From Sphingomonas cavernae (GTDB lineage Bacteria > Pseudomonadota > Alphaproteobacteria > Sphingomonadales > Sphingomonadaceae): a DNA stretch of 64,000 bases. Under the pieces are notes generated by a model. The model was not told the DNA's origin and did no database searches. It saw only the letters and a program-made list of their open reading frames with translations. Position 1 is the first letter of the stretch, and each line of letters begins with the position of its first letter. Both the position numbers and the translations under genes were made by a program. Below are positions 35,506-43,904 of the stretch, one piece after another. The stretch spans positions 1,240,001-1,304,000 of the forward strand of contig NZ_QYUM01000002.1 of assembly GCF_003590775.1 (NCBI RefSeq). The letters run 5' to 3'.

Positions 35506-37536
35506 ATGATCTGTGGCGCATCTTTTGACGCACGTCCAAAATTTCGCATATATTTCTTGGCGTTACTGGCATTGTCTGGCTGTGGCGGCGACGGTGGCTC
35601 GACGCCCGCGCCCAATGTGCCCGGCGGCGCGCCCACCCCAACCCCCACCCCGACGGTGAGCCTGAGCGCATCCCCCGCCACGATCTCTACGGGCGGATCG
35701 AGCACGTTGAACTGGAGTGCATCTTCGGGCGCGGCCAATTGCGTGGCCAGCGGGGACGGGCAGTTCGCGGGCAGCAAGGCCACAACCGGTTCGGCGGTGG
35801 TGACGCCCGTCGCGACGACGAGCTACGAGCTCGAATGCAGCTTTTCTGGCGCGCCGTTGACGGCCAGCGCGACGGTGACCGTCGATGCAACGCCGGGCGG
35901 CGGTGGTGCGTCGGGTGCGTTCGGCAATCCCGATAACGGCGCGATCCCCGATCGCGCGCAGCATCCCATCGCCTTTCCCACCGCGATCGGCTTCGGCAAG
36001 AACACGAGCGTGCGTGGCCCCAATGCGGTCGTCTACAAGATCAACTCGCTCGAGGACACAGCCGTCCCCGGCGACGGCAAGATCACCTACCGCGAATGCG
36101 CGCTCGCGCTGCAGGTGACCAGCCCGTACAGCATCCCCGCGGGGCGTCCGCGCTACTGCGTGTTCGATGTCTCGGGCGCGATCGAGATCCAGTCGGCCGC
36201 CTATATCAGGACGCCCAAAATCTATATCGCGGGCCAGACCTCGCCGGGGGGTATCGAGTTCCGCCTCGGCGCCAACTACAACCCCGTCGATTCGCTGATC
36301 GACACGCGCTCGGGCGGCAACGACATGATCCTGCGCCATGTCCGCACGCGCACCGGCCCGCATCCCGGACGCAGCTCGCTGAACGGCGATCCCATTCGCA
36401 TGTCGGGGACCAACAACCAGATCCTCGACCATGTCTCGACGATGTTCGGCACCGACGAGAGCCTCGACATGGGCTGCACCAACTGTACGCTGCAATGGTC
36501 GATCGTCGGGCCCAATCTGTGCCGCAATGGCGGCCACACCTCGTCGCTCCACTGCAAGAGCTTCTTCCTCAAGCCCGCCTCCAACATCACCATCGCGCAC
36601 AACCTCTCGCAGCATGGCGAGCAGCGCGGCATCAACATCGCGGTGGGCACCGCACCCGCGGCCGCGGGCACCGTCGGCCAGGCCGACATCATCAGCAACG
36701 TCTTCTACAATTTCGTCTCCGAGACGGGGCTGGTCTCCAACCAGTTCGGCAGCGTCTATGCCAATTATGTCGGCAATGTCGCGCTGAGGGGCCCGCGCTA
36801 CAATGCCAGCGACGGCAACTACCTGATCGGGCTCTACACCCCGGGCGGCGCGCTCAACTATGGCTTCAACATCTATGCCAAGGACAATGTGACGCCGCGC
36901 ACGCGCGTCGCGGGGCAGTTCGGGCAGAGCGTCTCCGATCCCTTCGTCCAGGCCGCGGGCTTCATGGCGCATGTCGTGGCCTCGACGATCTGCGGCGTCA
37001 CCCCTGTCGGCGCCAAGGACTGCGCGCGCGCGGGGCTCGGCGTCGTGCAGAATCTCGGTTACGCGATCGCCCCGGGCAAGGCGCTCAGCTTCGACCCCGC
37101 GCGCCTCGTCGCACCCGAACAGGCGCTGCGCGCGGTGCTCGCCTATGCCGGCGCCGATCGCTGCCGCGACGGCACCTGCCGCGACAATGTCGATGCGCGC
37201 TATATCGACGATGTCCGCACCTGCGACAAATCGCCTTATCTGTTCGAGGCCGACTGGCCGGGCTCGATCGCCGATCTCGGCGGCTGGGCGCAGCTCTCCC
37301 CGGGTGCGTCCAAGGCCGACACCGACAATGACGGCATGCCCGACGACTGGGAGAAGCGCTTCACCAACACCAATCCCAATGTCTGGGACGCCAATGACGA
37401 CAAGGACGGCGACGGCTATCCCAATATCGAGGAATATCTCAACGCCCTCGCCCAGGACGACGCCCGCTATTCAGGCTTCGCCGCCAACGCCACCGGCTCC
37501 ATCCCCGCCTATAACTGCGGACGCGCCATGTACTGA
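35506..37536 (+). CDS. secreted pectate-lyase-like lipoprotein
   Basis: A 676-residue exported protein. A lipobox (LALSGC, Cys26) follows a hydrophobic signal; next are a Pro/Thr-rich linker (about 38-50), an Ig-like beta domain (about 50-127), a Gly-rich spacer, a right-handed beta-helix of pectate-lyase fold (about 150-560, with segments such as DHVSTMFGTDESLDMGC and FNIYAKDN) and a C-terminal calcium-binding thrombospondin type 3-like stretch (about 605-650: ADTDNDGMPDDWEKRF, DANDDKDGDGYPN). This suggests a polysaccharide lyase exposed at the surface. The substrate is not known; I did not confirm catalytic residues. Confidence 0.75.
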   Translation: MICGASFDARPKFRIYFLALLALSGCGGDGGSTPAPNVPGGAPTPTPTPTVSLSASPATISTGGSSTLNWSASSGAANCVASGDGQFAGSKATTGSAVVTPVATTSYELECSFSGAPLTASATVTVDATPGGGGASGAFGNPDNGAIPDRAQHPIAFPTAIGFGKNTSVRGPNAVVYKINSLEDTAVPGDGKITYRECALALQVTSPYSIPAGRPRYCVFDVSGAIEIQSAAYIRTPKIYIAGQTSPGGIEFRLGANYNPVDSLIDTRSGGNDMILRHVRTRTGPHPGRSSLNGDPIRMSGTNNQILDHVSTMFGTDESLDMGCTNCTLQWSIVGPNLCRNGGHTSSLHCKSFFLKPASNITIAHNLSQHGEQRGINIAVGTAPAAAGTVGQADIISNVFYNFVSETGLVSNQFGSVYANYVGNVALRGPRYNASDGNYLIGLYTPGGALNYGFNIYAKDNVTPRTRVAGQFGQSVSDPFVQAAGFMAHVVASTICGVTPVGAKDCARAGLGVVQNLGYAIAPGKALSFDPARLVAPEQALRAVLAYAGADRCRDGTCRDNVDARYIDDVRTCDKSPYLFEADWPGSIADLGGWAQLSPGASKADTDNDGMPDDWEKRFTNTNPNVWDANDDKDGDGYPNIEEYLNALAQDDARYSGFAANATGSIPAYNCGRAMY

Positions 37537-37705
37537 CCGAAAGCCGGACAAGCTTCCGCGGCCGCGTCTGGGAATTTCGAGGTACGCCCGGTGACCGGCG
37601 CGCCCTGGGCGCATTTTTGCACGACAATGGCGGCTCACGGGGCAGTGGAAACGGCGCGGATGAGCAGAACATGAGTAGCCAGCGCGAAGCGCGGATTGAT
37701 CGTCG

Positions 37706-39109
37706 ATGCGGCTGACCGATGTGAGAGGGGTCTTCCAGATTTTCGCTGCGGGACCCGCACGCCAGCGTTTCGTCAATGTCGGGCACCTGCTGTCGGGCAA
37801 CATGGTGACGCTGGTCCTGAGCTTCGGCGCGGTGGCGCTGACCGCGCGAACCCTCGGCCCTACCCAATACGGCATGCTCGCCCTGATCATCAGCTTTGCG
37901 CAGGCGATGGAGATGCTCGTCAGCTTCCAGACATGGCAGCCCGTGATCCGCTTCGGCGCCGGGCTCGAAGAGGCGGGGCGCGACGACGATTTCGCGGCGC
38001 TCTGCAAATTCGGTTTCCTGCTCGATTTCAGCGCTGCAGCCGCAAGCTGGATCGTGGCGCTGGCGCTGATGCTGGCCGCAGGACAATTCTATGGCTGGTC
38101 GGGCGAGATCTACACGCTCATCCTCATCTACTCGGCCACGCTGCTCTTCAAGGTCAACGGTGCTCCGGTAGGGATATTGCGCCTGACGGGGCGGTTCCGC
38201 TCGGTCGCCTATCTCCAGGCCGTGAGCATGGCGGTACGGCTTTCACTCTGTGTTGTCGCCTTCCTCCAGGGCGCCGGAATGCTGACATTCGTCCTGATCT
38301 GGGCGAGCACACAGATACTGGGGTCGCTGCTGCTTATCGCGACATCGCTGCGCGAGCTGGCGCGACGGGGCCTCAAGCGTGTCTTCCATGCACGGGTCGC
38401 CGGGATAACCGAGCGATTTCCGGGTATCTGGGGTTTCACCTGGTCGACAAATTTCTCGCTGACGCTCTGGTCGAGCGCGCAGCAGCTAGACACGCTGCTT
38501 GTTGGTGCGCTCGCCGACCCGGCGGGGGCGGGCCTTTATCACATCGCAAAACGCATCAGCAAAACCTTCCTTCAGGCCGGCGCACAGTTGCAGGCGGTGG
38601 TCTATCCGGAGATCGCGCGTCTCTGGAATACCGACAAGCTCGGCGAGTTTCGCCGCGTGGTGCTCCAATCCGAGTTCATGCTGGCCGCATTCGGACTTGC
38701 CGCCTGGGCCTTCATCGCCCTGTTTGCCGGGCCGCTGATCAGGGCCTTTGTAGGACCCGAGTTCGCGGCGGCGGCACCGCTGCTGATCGTCCAGATGTTT
38801 GCGGTGACGCTGGCACTCACCAGCTCGATCAAGCGCGCAGCGCTGATGTCGATGGGCCAGGCGAGACAACTGTTCGTCGCCGTACTGGTCGTGGTGCCGA
38901 TATTCCACGCCTCGGCGATTCTCCTGATCCCCCGGATGGGTCCCATGGGCGCCAATTTGGCGCACCTCATCATGGCCACACTCTGGATCATCGTGCTGCA
39001 CGTTATGTTTCGGCGCGCCTTTCAGCGCGGCAGCGACGGTGGCTCGCCGAGCATCGCGAAGGGGACGAGGAATCAGCCGTTGACCTCCGAGGAAGCGCCG
39101 CGCGGCTAG
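37706..39109 (+). CDS. Wzx-like polysaccharide flippase (MATE/MOP superfamily)
   Basis: A 467-residue membrane protein with 12 or more hydrophobic segments. LTARTLGPTQYGMLALI at the N-terminus is the typical MOP/PST entry sequence, and the topology fits lipid-linked oligosaccharide flippases. It moves undecaprenyl-linked sugar units across the inner membrane. The gene is followed, convergently, by an acyltransferase, and neighbours suggest surface glycan assembly. The ATG at 37706 has no obvious ribosome site. Confidence 0.82.
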   Translation: MRLTDVRGVFQIFAAGPARQRFVNVGHLLSGNMVTLVLSFGAVALTARTLGPTQYGMLALIISFAQAMEMLVSFQTWQPVIRFGAGLEEAGRDDDFAALCKFGFLLDFSAAAASWIVALALMLAAGQFYGWSGEIYTLILIYSATLLFKVNGAPVGILRLTGRFRSVAYLQAVSMAVRLSLCVVAFLQGAGMLTFVLIWASTQILGSLLLIATSLRELARRGLKRVFHARVAGITERFPGIWGFTWSTNFSLTLWSSAQQLDTLLVGALADPAGAGLYHIAKRISKTFLQAGAQLQAVVYPEIARLWNTDKLGEFRRVVLQSEFMLAAFGLAAWAFIALFAGPLIRAFVGPEFAAAAPLLIVQMFAVTLALTSSIKRAALMSMGQARQLFVAVLVVVPIFHASAILLIPRMGPMGANLAHLIMATLWIIVLHVMFRRAFQRGSDGGSPSIAKGTRNQPLTSEEAPRG

Positions 39110-39123
39110 ACCAGGATAAACCG

Positions 39124-40245
39124 TCAGGATCCGATTACGAGCCGCGATCGCTTGCCAAGCGCCCGTCGAACCAGCGCGATAATCGCCAGCGACAGCGCAA
39201 AACCCGCCAGAAAGGTCGCAACTACGCCCGCGAGAAGCGCCCACCATGGCTGATCGGGCGGGACCATTCCCCCGACCAGCCGCGCGATCGGCCGCAATAT
39301 CGGGCCATGGACGAAATAGATCCCGAAAGACGCGGACGCTGCGACGGCAAGCATCGAACGCCATACCGACGCGGGCCGCCCCGACCAGGCGCGCAGCGCG
39401 ACGAGCAGCATCGATGCGATGCCGAGGCGCTGAATGTAGAAGAAGGTTTCGCGCAGCGAGGTAAATCCGATCCTGTCGATCCCGGCGATATGCAGCATCG
39501 CAAGCGCCGCCGTGGCAAGCAGCGCAACTCCGCAGAGCCAGGGCATGCAGCGCGTCAGAAGATCGAGCGACCGGTCAAGCTGGATGCCCAGCACGAGGCC
39601 GAACATATATGCTCCGCCGAAATAGACGAAGATCGAGGGCGTCAGCACGGTTCCGGTGCGTGAGATCAGCAATGGCAGCAGAATGATCGCCACGACGGCC
39701 CACCGCCATCGCCTCGACCGCGCCAGCCTCGAAAGCAGCGGGCTGATCGCGTAGAGGCCAAGGATGACCGGAATATACCACAGCGTATTCCACGCATCTC
39801 CCGTCGCGATGTTGAAGCCGAGTTCTCGCGCGAAAGCGGTCAGGCCCGTTGCCTCGTCGCCGCGACGGACCGCCAGCGCCCAGGCAATCGCGGTCAGCAC
39901 GAACGACACGACGACATAAGGTGATCCGATATTCAGCAACCGCGCCCTGAAGAACGGCCAATGCGCGCGCCGCCAGAACAGATGGCCGTAAAGCACGCCC
40001 GATATAATGCTGAAATAGAGCGTCGAATCATGAAAGAGGATGTGGTTGATCGCCAGTGCCGCGGTCGATGACGGTGTGAGTGCGCCGACACCCTGTAGAA
40101 GAAACGCGTTACCGGCGTGCAGCATCACGATCAGCAGGATCGCGACGCCGCGCAAGAGATCCAGATAGCCGACATATGTCGCGTCCGCCGGCTGCGCTGC
40201 GACCGGATCGCGGGCCATTGCGGGTGAGAGCGCATCGGCCGTCAT
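39124..40245 (-). CDS. acyltransferase 3 family membrane protein
   Basis: A 373-residue polytopic protein. The N-terminal YLDLLRGVAILLIVMLHAG holds the R/H motif of acyltransferase-3 enzymes, which transfer acetyl, succinyl or similar groups to sugars of the envelope. About ten helices are visible. ATG 40245 (MTADALSPAM) overlaps the stop of the upstream gene (ATGA at 40242-40245), so the two are co-translated; a longer frame upstream is inside that gene. Confidence 0.83.
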   Translation of the reverse strand: MTADALSPAMARDPVAAQPADATYVGYLDLLRGVAILLIVMLHAGNAFLLQGVGALTPSSTAALAINHILFHDSTLYFSIISGVLYGHLFWRRAHWPFFRARLLNIGSPYVVVSFVLTAIAWALAVRRGDEATGLTAFARELGFNIATGDAWNTLWYIPVILGLYAISPLLSRLARSRRWRWAVVAIILLPLLISRTGTVLTPSIFVYFGGAYMFGLVLGIQLDRSLDLLTRCMPWLCGVALLATAALAMLHIAGIDRIGFTSLRETFFYIQRLGIASMLLVALRAWSGRPASVWRSMLAVAASASFGIYFVHGPILRPIARLVGGMVPPDQPWWALLAGVVATFLAGFALSLAIIALVRRALGKRSRLVIGS

Positions 40246-41558
40246 GGTCCTGCCCGTGCCTTCAGGGGGCCACAGACCGCTCGGCTCTGCGTCGACTGGC
40301 CGGCGCCTGCCAAGGGCTGCCGCAAGGGATGCTCGCGGTCCAGCATCGTGGCGGGCGGTGCGGGACAGCACGCGCCGCGATCAGCGCTGGCGCGATCGTG
40401 GAGCGGCGCGAGGTTGACGGCGAGGCTGAGGGCAAGCGCGACTGCGATCGCGGCGGAGCCCCGCCCGCCCGCCACCAGCCCGGGGGCAGCCGCGATCGGC
40501 AGCGCGAGCGTCCATTGCGAACTATAGAGCAGCGCTTCGTCGGGATTGAAGAAAAGATAGAACACGAACAGCACTGCGACACAGCCAAGCGAAGCCAGAA
40601 CCAGGGGACGTTGCGCGCCCGCCAGCCCGCGAACGATGCCCGTCAGGTATATCGCGTAGCTGCCGACCAGTGCCGCCGCCCGCATCGGATCGGCGAACAG
40701 CGCCGCGGCATCCGCAGCGACATAGCGACACTGCACATGCTCGATCGGCGCGACGAACGCGAACAGGAAGAAGCTCGCGAGATAATCCTGGAGGATGCGG
40801 GGATCGGTGAAATTCGAGAGCGCGGCATAGCGCTGCAGATATTGCTCCTGCCATAGCAGACCCGACACAGGATCGAAAACGATGGCGGGAAGCATCGCAC
40901 AGATCGACGCAATCGCCGCAGGGACCAGCAGCGTCAAACCCAGCCGCCTGATCCAGGAGCCGCGCGCGTGGCGCCATGCCATCCCGGTATGGACCAGCAG
41001 GAAGGCCAGCGCCGGCGGATTTGCCAGCCCGACGACCGCGCCCGCTGCCCCTGCTCCCGCAGCGGTGAGCCACGGTGCGCGCGTCACGTGCGGAGCGAGC
41101 ATCGTGAACACCAGACACGCCAGCGCCACAGCCATGATCGTCACGCCGTACGTCTCGACGACGCCAAAGATCGTAATCGTCCCGAACGCGGACAGGGCAA
41201 GGCCGGCGAGCAGCATCGCCATGACGCTGCCCGCATGCAGACGCCGCAGAAAGGCGAAGATCAGGCCCGCGGCGATCGCCTGGATCAGTGCGAGCGCGAC
41301 CGAAGCCGCGCTCGCCGCCGACATGCCCATAGCTATCAGGGGCCTCGCGATGCCGGAGACCAGCGCCACCGCAAGCGGGTGCTTGCGCGGCTTGAGCCCC
41401 GAATATTTCTGGTGCGCCAACGCCCTTGCATAACTGGCAGTGTCCGCGCCGAGGACGCAGTTGTTTGTCCCGATCGCCTCACGGCTGAACTCAAGTCTTG
41501 TGAAGGACAGGCAGAATATCGCGGCCATCAGCACGAGCGCGCAGAGAACGGCGCGCAT
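40242..41558 (-). CDS. polytopic membrane protein, glycosyltransferase-C-like
   Basis: A roughly 438-residue protein with about 11 hydrophobic segments and no cytoplasmic domain. The first loop after helix 1 contains GADTASYARAL, with an acidic residue in the position used by GT-C glycosyltransferases such as ArnT, but I cannot name the family. It overlaps the downstream acyltransferase and lies after the UbiA-like gene, so a lipid-linked sugar role is plausible. The start is uncertain: ATG 41558 (MRAVLCALVL) gives a clean N-terminal helix; a GTG at about 41642 would overlap the upstream gene. Confidence 0.55.
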   Translation of the reverse strand: MRAVLCALVLMAAIFCLSFTRLEFSREAIGTNNCVLGADTASYARALAHQKYSGLKPRKHPLAVALVSGIARPLIAMGMSAASAASVALALIQAIAAGLIFAFLRRLHAGSVMAMLLAGLALSAFGTITIFGVVETYGVTIMAVALACLVFTMLAPHVTRAPWLTAAGAGAAGAVVGLANPPALAFLLVHTGMAWRHARGSWIRRLGLTLLVPAAIASICAMLPAIVFDPVSGLLWQEQYLQRYAALSNFTDPRILQDYLASFFLFAFVAPIEHVQCRYVAADAAALFADPMRAAALVGSYAIYLTGIVRGLAGAQRPLVLASLGCVAVLFVFYLFFNPDEALLYSSQWTLALPIAAAPGLVAGGRGSAAIAVALALSLAVNLAPLHDRASADRGACCPAPPATMLDREHPLRQPLAGAGQSTQSRAVCGPLKARAGP

Positions 41559-41635
41559 GTCGACCGCGCCTGCGCCCGTCCCCTTGTCGCGCGGTACCGG
41601 CCACCGACCAGGCGGCGGCGCTGGCGCGACCGACC

Positions 41636-42613
41636 CTACCACGCCCAGACCAGGATCCCGGCCACGGCTCCGCCGCACAACAGGCTCTTGAGATCGCCGG
41701 TCGCGTAGACGACGGGATCGTCCCTCACCTTGAGCCGATTGGCCAGCAGCATCAGCCGGATCAGCCAATAGATCAGGACAGGCGCAATGTACCACAGCCT
41801 TTCTGGATGGCTGTAGGTGAGCAGGACGTCTTCAGAGCCAATGAACCGCGTGAAGATTGTGATCGCGCTGAAGCCCGAGGCAGCCGCAAGCGGAACCATC
41901 ACGCGCAGATCCTCGACCCGGTAGGCGCGGCTGGGCGCGCGCGTGCCCCCTGCATCGAGCAGATAGGACAATTCGGTGAAGCGCTTCACCAGCGCCAGGG
42001 CGAGGAAGAAGAACAGCGAGAAAGCGATGATCCATTCGGAGGAATCGGACCCGATCGCTTCGTCTCCGGCGATCACGCGCAGCGTGTAGAGGAGCGCCAG
42101 GACCACGACGTCAAGGCCAAGCATGCGCTTCACGATCACCGAATACAGGCAGGTTGCGCAATAATAGACGCCGAGAACCACGACGAATTCGATCGGCAGG
42201 AGGGCCGCAACGGCAAAGGCGGCGACGGCAAGGCCAAGGATCAGCCCGATTGCCACGGCGCGGCTGATCGCGCCGCGCGCGATAGGCCGCTCACGCTTGA
42301 ACTGGTGCAGTCGATCCGCCTCGGCATCGATCAGATCGTTAAGCACATAGGCGCTCGACGCCGCGAGCGAGAAAGCGAGGAAGGCCGTGATCGACGCCCC
42401 GAGTGATGCCATGCCGAATTCGCGACTGACCAGCATCGGCACAAAGACGAGGATGTTCTTTTGCCAGTGATGAACCCGCATGAGCATGAGCGCGTCGCGG
42501 GCCAGACCCAAAAGTCCCGTGCCGGGAACCTGAGCCTGTGCCTTGTTGTCCAGGGTGTTGCTTCGCTGCGCTCGATTCATGACGAAACTGTAACGCGAGC
42601 TGCGCGCATTCAT
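41636..42613 (-). CDS. UbiA-family prenyltransferase (DPPR synthase-like)
   Basis: A 325-residue membrane protein. The polyprenyl-diphosphate site is seen as NDLIDAEADR followed by KRERPIARG, which resembles decaprenyl-phosphate phosphoribosyltransferase (Rv3806c type) more closely than ubiquinone or haem prenyltransferases. About nine helices. Such enzymes make polyprenyl-phosphoryl-phosphoribose, a precursor of arabinose donors. No DprE1/DprE2 genes are adjacent, so the final donor is unclear. ATG 42613 or 42580 could start it. Confidence 0.8.
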   Translation of the reverse strand: MNARSSRYSFVMNRAQRSNTLDNKAQAQVPGTGLLGLARDALMLMRVHHWQKNILVFVPMLVSREFGMASLGASITAFLAFSLAASSAYVLNDLIDAEADRLHQFKRERPIARGAISRAVAIGLILGLAVAAFAVAALLPIEFVVVLGVYYCATCLYSVIVKRMLGLDVVVLALLYTLRVIAGDEAIGSDSSEWIIAFSLFFFLALALVKRFTELSYLLDAGGTRAPSRAYRVEDLRVMVPLAAASGFSAITIFTRFIGSEDVLLTYSHPERLWYIAPVLIYWLIRLMLLANRLKVRDDPVVYATGDLKSLLCGGAVAGILVWAW

Positions 42614-42798
42614 TTGCTACGCATTGGAGTTACCTCGCTATTTTGAGATTTCGCAAGTCAACCGGCCGACCTTGCGGGGAGCGCGTCAACCCAACGCAGC
42701 GGTGCGGATCGGTTCGGGTCTTTCGATATGCGATGCGGCACGCGCATGAATGAATGCCTGCCCGTCGACAGCGGCTTTCATAAGGCTTGGAAAAGCCA

Positions 42799-42891
42799 TG
42801 GCGGAGACGGAGGGATTCGAACCCTCGGTACAGGATTTACCCGTACGACGGTTTAGCAAACCGTTGGTTTCAGCCACTCACCCACGTCTCC
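42799..42891 (-). tRNA. tRNA-Ser (anticodon GCT)
   Basis: On the minus strand, GGAGACG (42885-42891) pairs with CGTCTCC at the 3' end, giving the acceptor stem, and discriminator G is followed by an encoded CCA (complement at 42799-42801). The anticodon loop TTTGCTAA (anticodon GCT, complement at 42855-42857) reads AGC/AGT serine codons. The T-loop GGTTCGAATCC and a long variable arm, as needed for tRNA-Ser, are present. A small hairpin GGCTT-TTCC-AAGCC follows the 3' end. Confidence 0.96.
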
Positions 42892-43078
42892 GGATGTTCG
42901 GCGAAGCGCGGCTATAGCGGGCGAATCGGGGCATATCAACAGCGCTATTGCGATTCAGCATATGGTTTTTTGCAGCAAGCGACTCGGATGGCCGCAAGAT
43001 CGACTCGGGTCGCCGCGCCGTTCATTGCAGGCTCATGCGACGAAGCGCTATTCAGGCAAGTCATTGCCGGGGGTCGAT

Positions 43079-43849
43079 ATGATCAGGATTCATGCATTCA
43101 AGGGCATTTTGCTCGCCGCAGCGCTCTCGACGGGGGCATTGCCCGCGGCCGCTCAGATCCGCTCGATCGATCCCAATGAGGCGATCGACGCCGACCTCGC
43201 GCCCGTGCAACAGGATGGCGTGCAGCAGGGTGATTCGACACCCGCCACCCCGAACAATTCCGCGACGCCCGATTCCGGACTGCCGGTCAACAGCGATCCG
43301 CTACCCCCGGCCACCGCTACACCCGCACCCCCCGCCGCCACGACGTCGCGCACCGCGCAGCAACAGGAAACCTATGAGAGGGGCGACCTGATCGGCGCGG
43401 CCGAGGGCGTGTTCGGCAAGGGCGCCGAGGGGCTCGCCGGGCTGATCGAGAACATCCTCAAGGATCAGGGCGAACCCAACGCCTATATCACGGGCGAAGA
43501 GGCCTCGGGCGCGTTCGTCGTCGGGCTGCGCTACGGATCGGGCACGCTCCACCACAAGATCGAGGGCAACCGCCCGGTCTATTGGACAGGCCCGTCGATC
43601 GGCTTCGACGCGGGCGCCAATGCATCCAAGAGCTTCGTGCTCGTCTATAATCTCCACGACAGCCAGGACCTCTACCGCCGCTATCCGCAAGGCGAGGGCG
43701 CGGGCTATTTCGTCGGCGGATTCAGCGCGAGCTATCTGCGCCGCGGGGACGTGGTGCTAATCCCCGTGCGGCTTGGCGCGGGGCTCAGGCTGGGGGCCAA
43801 TGTCGGCTATATGAAGTTCAGCGAAAAGGGCCGCTGGCTGCCCTTCTGA
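43079..43849 (+). CDS. eipA: DUF1134 exported protein (EipA-like)
   Basis: A 256-residue protein with a signal peptide (MIRIHAFKGILLAAALSTGALPAAAQ), a Pro/Thr/Ala-rich spacer (about 55-95), and a DUF1134 domain (about 105-256) containing AAEGVFGKGAEGL, NAYITGEEASGAFVVGLRYGSG and GAGLRLGANVGYMKF. In Brucella, EipA is a periplasmic protein needed for envelope integrity. The disordered spacer is longer than I would expect, but the domain is clear. ATG 43079 starts the signal; a longer frame is open from 42962. Confidence 0.85.
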   Translation: MIRIHAFKGILLAAALSTGALPAAAQIRSIDPNEAIDADLAPVQQDGVQQGDSTPATPNNSATPDSGLPVNSDPLPPATATPAPPAATTSRTAQQQETYERGDLIGAAEGVFGKGAEGLAGLIENILKDQGEPNAYITGEEASGAFVVGLRYGSGTLHHKIEGNRPVYWTGPSIGFDAGANASKSFVLVYNLHDSQDLYRRYPQGEGAGYFVGGFSASYLRRGDVVLIPVRLGAGLRLGANVGYMKFSEKGRWLPF

Positions 43850-43872
43850 ACGGGTTACATTTCAGAAGAAAC

Positions 43873-43898
43873 GGGCCGGCGGAGCGATCCGCCGGCCC
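43873..43898. terminator. bidirectional terminator
   Basis: GGGCCGGCGGA (43873-43883), loop GCGA, and TCCGCCGGCCC (43888-43898) form a perfect hairpin between the convergent EipA-like and TonB-receptor genes. T-runs are weak, but the stem is very stable and could stop both transcripts. Confidence 0.7.
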
Positions 43899-43904
43899 TC
43901 TGCA

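Noticed and set aside
42799-42891. tRNA-Ser as an integration site for a mobile element
   Set aside because: I see no repeat of the tRNA 3' end, no integrase and no unusual composition on either side within the window.
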